Source: Phanerodontia chrysosporium
Taxonomy: Eukaryota; Basidiomycota; Agaricomycetes; Polyporales; Phanerochaetaceae
Assembly: GCA_001910725.1 (NCBI GenBank)
Contig: MJGA01000028.1
Location: 248,001-312,000, forward strand
Length of the DNA: 64,000 nt
Direction of reading: 5' to 3'
In this document: one piece after another, positions 53,356-62,084 of the stretch
Layout: each line of letters starts with the position of its first letter
How positions within the stretch are numbered: the stretch's first letter is position 1
Made by a program: the position numbers and the translations under genes
Notes under the pieces: model-generated
Told to the model about the DNA's origin: nothing
Seen by the model: the letters and a program-made list of their open reading frames with translations, nothing else
The model's database searches: none

Positions 53356-55082
53356 TCACGTGGCCTCGAAGGCGTCCTTGGCCCACAAGCAGGCACCGTC
53401 ACGGGGGCCGTGGCCGGTGCTGCCGCAGTTCCCGCATGACAGGTGGGGCCCCGTGCGGGGACACGGGACGGCGGCAGAGCCAAGGCGTTCGCGCTCGGGG
53501 GAGCACGTAACGCAGTACGTGTTGTGCAGATCCTCAGGGTGGGGGAAATGGCAGAGGCTGCAGTGCTGATGCTTCGCCCTGCACGCGAGCCGGTGATGGC
53601 CCCACATCCAGCGCTTCGCGCACAGGGGCGCGCGCCGCGCAGGGGTGTGGATGGATAGCGCGCAAAGCTGCGCCCCGACCTTGAGCTGCTTCTTTTCGAG
53701 CGATCGTGCCCGGGTCCCGTCGGCCTCGTTATAGATGGCGAAGAGGAGGTCGGCAGTGCCTCCCATGATGTTGCGGAACTCCGGCCGCGGGTGCTGATTG
53801 GGCATGAGCAGGTTACTCGCCACGACGTCGTTAACGCACCGTGCAGCCGACCGGTTGCGGACAATGTCCTGGTAGATCTCCTCAAAGGGGATCCGTTCCC
53901 CCCCAGGCCGTACGCACCGCACGTCGCGGGCGACCATTTGGGTGATCGGATGGTAGAACCCGATGTCCAGGACACCGTCCCCGAACCGAGTCTTGTGATT
54001 GCAGGCGAGTTCGTCCACGACTGGCGCGGCCGGGCGGACGTCAAACGTGACGTCAAGGTGAGACCCGCGGACGTGCCAGTTCACGCCAGTGACGCACGGC
54101 GTGGGCTCGCCATCCGTGAGGTGGCTGACCGCGGCGTGTGCCAGCGCTACCACCGCAGACACCGCGGGGAGGTCCATTCTGCCGGCCGCGGGGACAGGCG
54201 GCGCGTAGTTGACACGGACCACACGCTTCGCGTCAGGCGGCGGGTGGTAGTGCACAACATGCGTGCGCTTCTTATCCGCAGGGGCTGGGCTGTCCGCCAG
54301 GGGGCTGGCAGCGGGGGGAGGGCCGTGTGGCGTGGCCTGGGCGGCAGGAGAGGCGGCCGCCGCAGCAAAACTCGTCGGCGGGGCCGTAGGGGCAGGGGTC
54401 TGTTTGGGGAGGAATTCAAATTCCTTCGCAAGGGTGAGGGCCGTGGGAAGGTGCCCCGCGCCGTGAGTGTGCGCCATGAGAGAGGCGGCCGCGGACAAGG
54501 TCTTCCAGTCCGATCCTGGCTGCAAGACCAACGTGACGCGGTCGTCGGGAACGGCAGGAACGGCCGGTGGAGCGGTTTTCGCCTTTTTGGATGGAGGGGC
54601 AGCAGCAGGCAGGGGGGTCTGGCCGCGCATCGCAGAGGGGTCCGTGAAGAGGGACTGCTTGCGCCCGCCTGGGGCAAGTGGCAGGTCCGGCGGGCCTGTC
54701 GCTGCCAACGGGGCTATCGGCAGTACGCGGGGGAGCGCGCCGGCAGCAGGGAGCTCGATGCGAGTGTCCAAGGCTCCGGACCACGGAGCGGCGCCCCCCA
54801 TTCGCTTCATGAGCTCTGCAGGCAAGCCTCGAAGGAGGCCGTTGGTGTCACGTGCGACAGACAGAGCCTGCGCAGCCGAGGCCTCGGCACGCAGGACGCG
54901 TTCCCAGAACTCGCTGTCGGCGATTTGAAGCGCCTGCACGGCTGTAGTGAGCTCGTGGTGCAGGTCCAGCTGCCCGCGCAGGTCGTGGATGACCACGGTG
55001 GCGTCCGCGAGGCGGGCGGCGAGGAGGAAGTCGGGGAATAACTTGCGGGTGACCAGGTCGTGGTGGCGAGCGATCTCGACCC
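53356..55082 (-). pseudogene. LINE ORF1 (gag-like), C-terminal piece, cut by E3
   Basis: This is the larger part of the RNA-binding ORF1 protein of the LINE. It carries a Pro/Ala-rich middle and a C-terminal cluster of zinc knuckles: MWGHHRLAC, CSLCHFPHPEDLH, and CGNCGSTGHGPRDGAC just before the stop. The N-terminal piece is at 62738-63133. Joined across E3 with one GACCC, the ORF is 2118 nt from the ATG at 63133, giving 705 residues. ORF1 proteins of Tad-like LINEs coat the element RNA. The only lesion seen is the E3 insertion (TITTW on one side, EIARHHDLVTRK on the other). Confidence 0.88.
55078..55082 (+). repeat. Target-site duplication of E3 (left copy, GACCC)
   Basis: GACCC precedes the TG of the E3 5' LTR and recurs at 62738-62742 after its 3' LTR. 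Five bases is the usual Ty3/chromovirus length, unlike the 4 bases of E1 and E2. Confidence 0.93.
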
Positions 55083-55552
55083 TGTCACGGATGTGACGGT
55101 GCAGCCCTATTTTTCGCCGATTTTTGGCTATTTTCCTCGATTAATCCAACGGGCGAGCAGCCCTCGCGCCGTCTGGAGTCCTAGCCGCCCACACTCAGCG
55201 CCTGGCCATTCAGCGCCAGTGCCCTGATAGCGCATCACCCCTAGACGCCAACGCATCCCGCTGCGCGCTCAGACACTGCCCGGATCACCGGTCTGCCTTG
55301 CTACCGGTTCTCCGGATCGCCGAGGAGGCACTGTCATCCCCGATGACTCCCCTCGCCGAGACACGCCGAGCTGATCAGCCTGATGACACAGCCTCGGCCC
55401 GACGCAGCCTCAAGACACTGCCAGCTGACACAGCCTCGTGACATAGCCCCAACACAGCCTCGCCGCGCAGCCCGCGTCGCAGCCTCGATGGCTATGCAGA
55501 GCACTGCCCATCAGCTTATGTAATCGTATAGCCTGCCCTAAAGGACTTGTAG

Positions 55553-55559
55553 TATATAA
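55553..55559 (+). promoter_or_regulatory. TATA box of E3
   Basis: TATATAA lies 28 bp before the R-region segment (55587-55596) that is complementary to the primer site, so the expected transcription start and the self-primer coincide. Confidence 0.7.
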
Positions 55560-55596
55560 GGGTAGCTCCCCTCGCTCCTGTCCGTCATCTCGACCT

Positions 55597-55674
55597 CTTG
55601 GTTAATACGGACAGGTAAGCCCGTTGTTTGTACATTAGTTACTAGTGCTAATACAACTTGGTCAATACGGACAG
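55597..55674 (+). repeat. Intron-like 60-bp segment in R with 18-bp direct repeats
   Basis: CTTGGT-T/C-AATACGGACAG occurs at 55597-55614 and 55657-55674. The intervening 60 bp (55615-55674) starts GTAAGC, contains GTGCTAATAC as a branch-like site and ends in CAG. Splicing would restore a single copy of the repeat. The 3' LTR has the same arrangement. Confidence 0.6.
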
Positions 55675-55779
55675 TTGCACAAACCGTTTGTCGCCGCGTG
55701 ACTCGCTCCGCTGCGCCATCTCGTCGACCTCCCCATTCGTGCTCCCTCGTGTAGCGTTGAGCCTTCGCTCCGCGACATT

Positions 55780-55789
55780 AGGTCGAGAT
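55780..55789 (+). promoter_or_regulatory. Self-priming primer-binding site of E3
   Basis: AGGTCGAGAT, two bases after the LTR, is the exact complement of ATCTCGACCT at 55587-55596, right where transcription should begin. Tf1-type elements prime reverse transcription with the cleaved 5' end of their own RNA. No tRNA-like TGG is present here. Confidence 0.75.
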
Positions 55790-55928
55790 CTTTTGGGCGC
55801 CCTAGGCATTTTCCCCTACCGCTCCCCCATACCACCGTTTCAAAAAGTTTATTCCCTCCGATTAAAGCGAGTACGTCGTAGTCGAGCAGCCCGCTCACTC
55901 CGTACACGTTGCTAAGGCTTGCTTTGCA

Positions 55929-56618
55929 GTGCCAAAAGACGTCCAGCTCAAGGACCACATCCCCCAGCGCATTTTCGACCGCCTCCAACGTCGTCGCGAG
56001 GCCGGCAACCCCGTCAAGTGGACGGACCGCAAAGTCAAGGCAGTCGTCAAGTACGTGTCCACGCTCCCCCAGCCTCCGCCCTCTGTCCCCTCCATCAACT
56101 GGACTGCCGTCCGCGAGGCTCGCGAAGCCGAACAGCGCGTAGGCAACCGCATCCGTGAGCAGCGCCAACGCGAGGCGCAAGAAGCCCAGGCCGCCGTAGC
56201 CGCCTCCTCATCCAAGCTCAGTTTGGCAGAGCGCCTCAGCGCCGCCCCGACGTACGAGCCCATCGCCCGCAAGCCCATCGGTATCGACATCCCGAAGTAC
56301 TTCCCCACCGACCTCGTCGGCATCTTCACGCCCAAGCTCGACGCAACCATCAAGCGTCTCAAGGCCGTCGAGGAAGTCGACTTATTCCACCTCGTCAGCA
56401 GCGACCGCGCGCATGGCGTCTGCCAGCTGCTCGAACGTCTTCGGCAGATTCGCAACGAGCTCAGCCGCCTCGCCCCCAGCACTACGTTTAAGGAGTGGCA
56501 TCAGTACGAGCTCGGACTAGCTCAGATTGGTGACATCCCGTTTGTCGGTTTAAGGCGCAACTTCCGCCGCATCGTGGGAGAGCTAGATATCGTGTACCGG
56601 GCCGGCTATTTTGATTAA
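55929..56618 (+). CDS. E3 ORF0: element protein of unknown function without a Met codon
   Basis: 229 codons starting at a GTG where an ATG might have stood. The frame is open from about 55866, and no methionine occurs anywhere in it. The text is protein-like: VQLKDHIPQRIFDRLQRR, a helical Arg/Gln/Ala-rich middle, then IGIDIPKYFPTDLVG and a C-terminal helical part. I recognise no domain. It may be a matrix-like or N-terminal Gag segment. Translation would need a non-AUG start, or splicing onto an upstream start (TTTGCAG at the frame start resembles an acceptor), or this copy has lost its start codon by an A-to-G change. It ends 4 bases into the open gag frame. Confidence 0.5.
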   Translation: MPKDVQLKDHIPQRIFDRLQRRREAGNPVKWTDRKVKAVVKYVSTLPQPPPSVPSINWTAVREAREAEQRVGNRIREQRQREAQEAQAAVAASSSKLSLAERLSAAPTYEPIARKPIGIDIPKYFPTDLVGIFTPKLDATIKRLKAVEEVDLFHLVSSDRAHGVCQLLERLRQIRNELSRLAPSTTFKEWHQYELGLAQIGDIPFVGLRRNFRRIVGELDIVYRAGYFD

Positions 56619-57043
56619 TAAATACACTCTTTGTCGCACTGGATTTCGACTGTTCGAATTGTCCGCACTTCTTCGGGCGAACCACAGAGAACGGCGTCAC
56701 TGCCCCCGCTGATCTCCACGTCGAGGAGAACAACGGGTCTCGAGAAGCCAGGGAGTGCAGTCAGCAGCCCTGCCCTTATCGAGAGACTGCCCCTCCGCTA
56801 CTCCCGGTTCCGCCTAGCGACCGAGAAACACAGTTCGAATGCCCTCATTTCGCGCAACGGCTAGAATTCGCCCGCGCCTCTGCCACTACTCCGAATACTC
56901 CCGATCACAGTCCCCCGGACAGCAGCCACCACTCGTCTCCCGAGACATCGCTCGGCTCCGTCCTCTCCGACCACGAACCCGCTCCCTCGCCGTTTAATCT
57001 CTCCCGCGCTCAATCAGGAGCCAACACTCCCCGTCCCCCCAAT

Positions 57044-58294
57044 ATGTCAAGCACTCCCGGCGGAGCGCCTCCTGGCCCGGCTCCCCCTGACCCCATCTCT
57101 GCTGCTCTCCTACAAATGGCCCAGGCAATGACGCAGCTCACAAACACGGTTAACACTCTGGCCCAAACTATTGGCGCCAATCGGACAACGGTCAACGCAA
57201 CGGTCAACGCCAACAAGGAGCTCCCCTTCGTCGAGAAGCCCGTCCCGTTCAAAGGGAAAGGTTCGGACACGGCCCGTCTCTTCCGCGCCGCCTACCGCAT
57301 CTACGCCGATGGACAGCCGGAGAAATTCGGCAAGCGCGACGTCAACGGCAACCTCCAGCGGGACCCCGAATCCGGCAAGATCTTGGTAGACGGCCAGAAG
57401 TGGATCGTCGGCGCTCTCTCCTTCATGCAGGATGAAGCGGCCGAATGGGCACGGCAGTACATCGAGCAAGCGGCAGACGGCACTCAGATATTCGACGGCT
57501 CTCGCGCTACGTTCTGGGAGGCCTTCAAGAACCGGTTCGAGCCCATGGACGAGAAGGCCGAGGCTCTCAGCAAGCTGCAAGCTTGTACGCAGGGCAACCA
57601 TCGGTTCGCGGAGTTCTTTGCGGAGTTCCAAGCCCTCGCCGGCCGCACGAAGCTCACCCCGGAAGACCTGGCAGCCCGGCTACGGACGAAGTTTAATAAG
57701 GACTACCTCGAGCGGATCTCGTACATGGTCAACCCCGCTACCGGCAAAGGCCCCGAGACGTACGACGAGCTCAAGAACGCGGGTTTCGCCGTCGACCGGT
57801 CGAAGGACAAGCTCTCGCAAGACCTCCTGGCACAGCAAGGCAAGACGTCCTCGACTCCGGCTAGCTCGTCAGCGCGCGCCTTCCGCGACCCGAACGCGAT
57901 GGACATCGACGCCGCAAACATTGACGAGCTGTTTAAGGGTCTCACTGGCACGGATCTCAAGCGCCAGTTCGACGCCGTCATGAAGGACCGCTGCAAGGTC
58001 TGCGGCTCGAAGTCCCACAAGTCCACGGACCCCGTTCACCGTGATTCGGTCTGCAACCACTGCGGCAAGAAGGGTCACTGGTCCCGCGTCTGTCGTGCTC
58101 GCCTCGAGGGCAAGCCGAGAACCGCCCCCGCTACCGCCGCCGTTCGCGCCTCGTCTTCGGATACCTCGTCTCAGGACTCCTCGTCTCCGGCCTCCTCGTC
58201 TTCTGGCAGCTCGTCTGACGACCAAGCCGCCGCGCTCGCCGCCCTCCGTGATCAGCTGGCCCTGATACAGAAGCAGCTCGGGGGTTTTGCTTAA
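57044..58294 (+). CDS. E3 Gag
   Basis: 416 residues from the ATG at 57044. It has a Ty3-type capsid pattern (VEKPVPFKGKGSDTARLFRAAYRIYA, FMQDEAAEWARQYIEQ, FWEAFKNRFEP, FAEFFAEFQALAGR) and a zinc knuckle CNHCGKKGHWSRVC near residue 345, then a Ser-rich tail. It packages element RNA in cytoplasmic particles. The frame is open for 143 codons upstream (from 56615) without a Met, including Cys-rich segments such as CSNCPHF and FECPHF, so the N-terminus could be longer. The stop TAA (58292-58294) lies directly after a slippery heptamer leading into pol. Confidence 0.88.
   Translation: MSSTPGGAPPGPAPPDPISAALLQMAQAMTQLTNTVNTLAQTIGANRTTVNATVNANKELPFVEKPVPFKGKGSDTARLFRAAYRIYADGQPEKFGKRDVNGNLQRDPESGKILVDGQKWIVGALSFMQDEAAEWARQYIEQAADGTQIFDGSRATFWEAFKNRFEPMDEKAEALSKLQACTQGNHRFAEFFAEFQALAGRTKLTPEDLAARLRTKFNKDYLERISYMVNPATGKGPETYDELKNAGFAVDRSKDKLSQDLLAQQGKTSSTPASSSARAFRDPNAMDIDAANIDELFKGLTGTDLKRQFDAVMKDRCKVCGSKSHKSTDPVHRDSVCNHCGKKGHWSRVCRARLEGKPRTAPATAAVRASSSDTSSQDSSSPASSSSGSSSDDQAAALAALRDQLALIQKQLGGFA
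58282..58288 (+). promoter_or_regulatory. -1 programmed frameshift site (GGGTTTT) between E3 gag and pol
   Basis: In the gag frame the codons are GGG GGT TTT GCT TAA, so the heptamer G-GGT-TTT fits the X XXY YYZ rule. Slipping back one base gives TGC TTA AGG and then an open run of 67 codons to the first Met of pol, with no stop. GC-rich sequence follows, but no downstream structure was verified. Confidence 0.8.
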
Positions 58295-61200
58295 GGGGCC
58301 GGAGTGACGCCGCATCGTCGGTCCCCGTTTCGTCAAGCCCGGATTCAACTCCGGCGCCTTCGTTAGAACCACAGGACATTTCGGACTCTATCCGCTCGTG
58401 TACAATATCCGTATTAGACCCTTTCTCGAATCACTACCGTGTACCAGTAAAGCTCACCGGAATCAATAAGACTATTCGCACGCCCGCAATGATTGACTCC
58501 GGTGTGACTTCACTGTTCATCCACGAAGACTTCTGCAAGCAGCATAAAATTCTCACGGTACCACTCAAAAGGGAGATTACGCTATACAACATCGACGGAA
58601 CCAAGAACGAAGCAGGGTCTATCACGCGTCGTGCCAGACTCCAGCTGACTGTGGGCTCTTACACGTTTAAGGAGGAGTTTCTTGTCACAAACATCGGTCC
58701 GGAGGACGTCATCCTCGGACTTCCGTGGCTCAAGAAATGGAATCCGAATATCGACTGGGAAACGGGAGATGTCCAGTTTCAGCTCCGCGGCGGAGCTGAG
58801 GACACCCCGGTTTTCGGTATCCATCAGATTGACGCCAATCGCTCCGAACGCCGAGAATGGCTTCGAGCAGGCATTGTTGAAGACGCTAAAGACGAAGTCT
58901 GGATTCTCGCTGGCTACACTTACTCGCAAGCGATCGCTGTCGAAGCCAATCGCGAAAAGTACGCCAAGACGTTCGAAGAGCTGGTCCCCGAGGAGTACCA
59001 CCGACACAAGAAGGTGTTCTCCGAAGAAGAATCACACCGCCTCCCGAAGCATCAGCCCTGGGACCACGCGATAGATCCCGTTCTGGACGCCCCGGCATCG
59101 ATCAAATCGAAGGTCTACCCCATGTCCCCAATCGAGAATGAGGAACTACAGCGGTTCATCGATGACGCACTCGCCAAGGGCTATATCGTCCCCAGCAAGT
59201 CTCCGATCGCCTCCCCTGTATTCTTCATCAAGAAGAAGGACGGCAAGCTCCGGTTCATTCAAGATTATCGCAAGCTCAACGACATCACTGTGAAGAATCG
59301 CTACCCCCTTCCGCTCACCTCCGACATCATCGGGAAGCTCCAGGGCGCTAAGATCTTCACCAAGTTCGATGTCCGATGGGGCTACAACAACGTCCGGATT
59401 AAGGAAGGTGACGAGTGGAAAGCCGCCTTCATCACCAACCGCGGCCTCTTCGAGCCCAGAGTCATGTACTTCGGTCTGTGCAACAGCCCTGCCACGTTCC
59501 AGGCCCTCATGAACCACATCTTCGCCGACCTCATCGCTGAGAGCAAGGTCGCAGTTTACCTTGACGATATTCTCATCTGGTCGAACGATCTCGCTTCGCA
59601 TCGGAAGATTGTTCACAAAGTCCTGGCACGCCTCGCCAAATACGATCTGTACCTTCGGCCCGAGAAGTGCGAGTTCGAGCGCTCAGAGATCGAGTATCTT
59701 GGGCTCCTCATCAGCGAAGGACAAGTCGGCATGGACCCCGGCAAGGTTAAGGCAGTAGCCGAGTGGCCGACCCCGAAGAACCTCAAAGACGTACGAGGCT
59801 TTGTCGGGTTCGCCAACTTCTACCGCCGCTTCATCAAGGACTTCTCAAAGATCTGCCGCCCGCTGCACGATCTGACGAAGAAGGACACTCCGTTTAATTG
59901 GGGTCCCGCGCAGGCAGAAGCCTTCGAGACGCTCAAGCACGCTTTCACGACTCAGCCCGTGCTCGCCATGTGGAGCATTGATCGGCCAACTCACGTCAAG
60001 ACCGATGCTTCTGGCTACGCTACCGGTGGAGTCATAGCTCAACGCAACCCTGAAGATGGTCTCTGGCATCCAATCACGTATCGCTCGCAGACTATGAGCC
60101 CCGCCGAGCGGTACTACGAGATCTGGGACCGTGAGATGCTTGCAATCATCGAAGCTCTCAAGGACTGGCGCCAGTTCCTCGAAGGCCTCCCGGAGCCTTT
60201 CGAGATCTGGACCGATCATCAGAATCTCCAGTACTGGAAGACTGCGCAGAATCTCACGCGGCGACAAGCCCGCTGGGCCTCCTACCTCGCCGAATACGAC
60301 TTCCGCATCGTCCATCGCCCCGGCAAGACGCATCTCCTCGCCGACCCGCTCTCCCGGCCTTCCTCGCTGCATGTCTCCGACGAAGAAGACAACCACTCGC
60401 AGATAGTACTGAAGCCAGAGCTGTTTAAGATAGCCGCCACGATAGCTTTCGCAAACCCCTCCCCCCTCGAGAAGCGCATTCGCGACTGCTCCGAAAAGGA
60501 AAAGGAAGTCGCAGACGCCCTGCAGACTCCCCGGACCAAGGGGCCCCGCAAGCTGCGCAACGGCGTTCTCGAATGGGAAGAAGACAACGGCCTTCTGTAC
60601 TACCATGGGAAAGTCTACGTGCCGAACAGTGCCACGCTGCGCAACGACGTCATCAAGTCTTGTCATGATGCGCCGACTGCCGGACACCCTGGGAAGCACA
60701 CCACCCTCGAGTTGGTCTCTCGGTACTATTGGTGGCCGCGCATCTCCGCCGACGTTAGCCGCTACGTGCTCGGCTGCGACCAATGTCAACGATACAAGTC
60801 CGCCCCGCATCCGAAAGCCACCCTACAGCCCCACGACGTCCCTTCAGGGCCTTGGGAACACGTCGGCGTGGATCTCATCACGCAGCTTCCACGCGACGCC
60901 AAGACCAAGAAGGACTCGATCGCGGTCTACGTGGACCACTATTCGGATCAGTGCCACCTTGTACCGGTCGACTCGACGATCACCGCTGCTGGCATGGGCG
61001 ACGTCCACTACACGGACATCTTCCGCCTCCATGGCCTCCCACGCAAGATCTTCTCCGATCGTGGACCCCAGTTTGCAGCCCAGTACATGCGAGCCCTGTA
61101 CAAGCGCCTCGGCATCGCTACCGGTCTCACCACGGCATATCACCCCGAAGGCAACAGCAAGGTTGAGCGCAAGAACCAGGAAGTCGAGAAATTCCTGCGT

Positions 61201-62046
61201 CTCTTCGTCTCCCAGCGCCAAGACGACTGGGTCGATTGGCTCCCGATGGCCGAGTTCACCCTGAACTCACACGTGTCTAGTGCTACCGAGCGCACACCCT
61301 TCGAGATTGTCTACGGCTATACACCGGACTTCACGATCCCGGCCGGCAAACACATTAAGGTTCCCGCTCTCGATGAGCGCCTAGACCGCATGGCTCATGT
61401 TCGCAAGGAAGCCGAAGCTGCCCTGCGCCTAACCAAAGCCCGAATGAAAGAGGAATACGAGGCCGCGAAGAAACGCGCCCACTCCTTCAAAGTCGGCGAT
61501 CAGGTTTGGCTCAGCACGAAGGACCTCAGCATCGATCAGCCCTCGCCCAAGCTCGGCCCCCGCCAGCTGGGTCCGTTTAAGGTTCTGGAGAAGATCGGCG
61601 ATCTGGACTATCGGCTCGAGCTCCCGAGCTGGCTGAAAATCCACCCAGTTTTCCATGTCAACCGCCTCAGCCCGTGGCACGATCAGGGCGTCGAGAAGCC
61701 TCTGCCTCCCAAACCTGTCAAGGTTGCCGGCGGAGAAGAATACGTCGTCGAGAAAATCCTCGACAGCCGCATATACCGCCGCCAACTGCAGTACAAGGTT
61801 CGCTGGAAAGGCTACGGCCAAGCCGGCGACACATGGGAAAAAGCAGACAACCTCAAGCACGCCAAAGCCCTGGTCAACAAATTCCATCGCGAAAATCCGG
61901 AAGCGCCCCGCAAGCTCGCTGCCACTGCCTTCGAAGCCCTCGCCGCCTCCTTTCGCCCGTTCGTCACCGAAGTCGACGTCGCCCACCTTTCTGCCTCTGA
62001 TCGCGCTAAGGCCGATCTCGACTGGGAGGAGGGGCGCCACATCTGA
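58288..62046 (+). CDS. E3 Pol: protease-RT-RNase H-integrase-chromodomain
   Basis: After the -1 shift Pol runs 1252 residues. Protease: TPAMIDSGVTS and VILGLPWL. RT: LRFIQDYRKLND, ITNRGLFEP, active site YLDD at 59557-59568. RNase H: TDASGYATGG, YYEIWDREMLAII, WTDHQNLQYW. Integrase: finger HDAPTAGHPGKH...CDQCQ, core VDLITQLP, FSDRGPQF, PEGNSKVERKNQE, then a GPFKVLEKIGDLDY module. Chromodomain at about 61735-61890 (EYVVEKILDSRI, YKVRWKGYG, DTWEKADNL), expected to read histone methylation and steer integration to heterochromatin; here the target was another transposon. No stop or frameshift is visible, so this copy may still encode a full enzyme. Confidence 0.92.
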   Translation, partial: CLRGRSDAASSVPVSSSPDSTPAPSLEPQDISDSIRSCTISVLDPFSNHYRVPVKLTGINKTIRTPAMIDSGVTSLFIHEDFCKQHKILTVPLKREITLYNIDGTKNEAGSITRRARLQLTVGSYTFKEEFLVTNIGPEDVILGLPWLKKWNPNIDWETGDVQFQLRGGAEDTPVFGIHQIDANRSERREWLRAGIVEDAKDEVWILAGYTYSQAIAVEANREKYAKTFEELVPEEYHRHKKVFSEEESHRLPKHQPWDHAIDPVLDAPASIKSKVYPMSPIENEELQRFIDDALAKGYIVPSKSPIASPVFFIKKKDGKLRFIQDYRKLNDITVKNRYPLPLTSDIIGKLQGAKIFTKFDVRWGYNNVRIKEGDEWKAAFITNRGLFEPRVMYFGLCNSPATFQALMNHIFADLIAESKVAVYLDDILIWSNDLASHRKIVHKVLARLAKYDLYLRPEKCEFERSEIEYLGLLISEGQVGMDPGKVKAVAEWPTPKNLKDVRGFVGFANFYRRFIKDFSKICRPLHDLTKKDTPFNWGPAQAEAFETLKHAFTTQPVLAMWSIDRPTHVKTDASGYATGGVIAQRNPEDGLWHPITYRSQTMSPAERYYEIWDREMLAIIEALKDWRQFLEGLPEPFEIWTDHQNLQYWKTAQNLTRRQARWASYLAEYDFRIVHRPGKTHLLADPLSRPSSLHVSDEEDNHSQIVLKPELFKIAATIAFANPSPLEKRIRDCSEKEKEVADALQTPRTKGPRKLRNGVLEWEEDNGLLYYHGKVYVPNSATLRNDVIKSCHDAPTAGHPGKHTTLELVSRYYWWPRISADVSRYVLGCDQCQRYKSAPHPKATLQPHDVPSGPWEHVGVDLITQLPRDAKTKKDSIAVYVDHYSDQCHLVPVDSTITAAGMGDVHYTDIFRLHGLPRKIFSDRGPQFAAQYMRALYKRLGIATGLTTAYHPEGNSKVERKNQEVEKFLRLFVSQRQDDWVDWLPMAEFTLNSHVSSATERTPFEIVYGYTPDFTIPAGKHIKVPALDERLDRMAHVRKEAEAALRLTKARMKEEYEAAKKRAHSFKVGDQVWLSTKDLSIDQPSPKLGPRQLGPFKVLEKIGDLDYRLELPSWLKIHPVFHVNRLSPWHDQGVEKPLPPKPVKVAGGEEYVVEKILDSRIYRRQLQYKVRWKGYGQAGDTWEKADNLKHAKALVNKFHRENPEAPRKLAATAFEALAASFRPFVTEVDVAHLSASDRAKADLDWEEGRHI

Positions 62047-62071
62047 CGACCTCGCGAGGACACTCGGTTTT

Positions 62072-62084
62072 AGGAGGGGGGTAA
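62072..62084 (+). promoter_or_regulatory. Polypurine tract of E3
   Basis: AGGAGGGGGGTAA stands directly before the 3' LTR (TG at 62085), a normal purine-rich plus-strand primer, in contrast to the C-rich motif of E1 and E2. Confidence 0.8.

Larger units (their letters stand above)
55083..55777 (+). repeat. E3 5' LTR
   Basis: 695 bp from TGTCACGGATGTGAC to GCGACA. The first bases form a perfect hairpin (GTCAC, GGAT, GTGAC). It is 42 bp longer than the 3' LTR because of an extra 42-bp unit (55384-55425) bounded by TGACACAGCCTCG. Elsewhere I count 9 differences, all transitions. Confidence 0.94.

Noticed and set aside
53791..55041. 416-codon plus-strand frame opposite LINE ORF1
   Set aside because: Antisense shadow of ORF1 in GC-rich DNA; Gly/Arg-rich without motifs.
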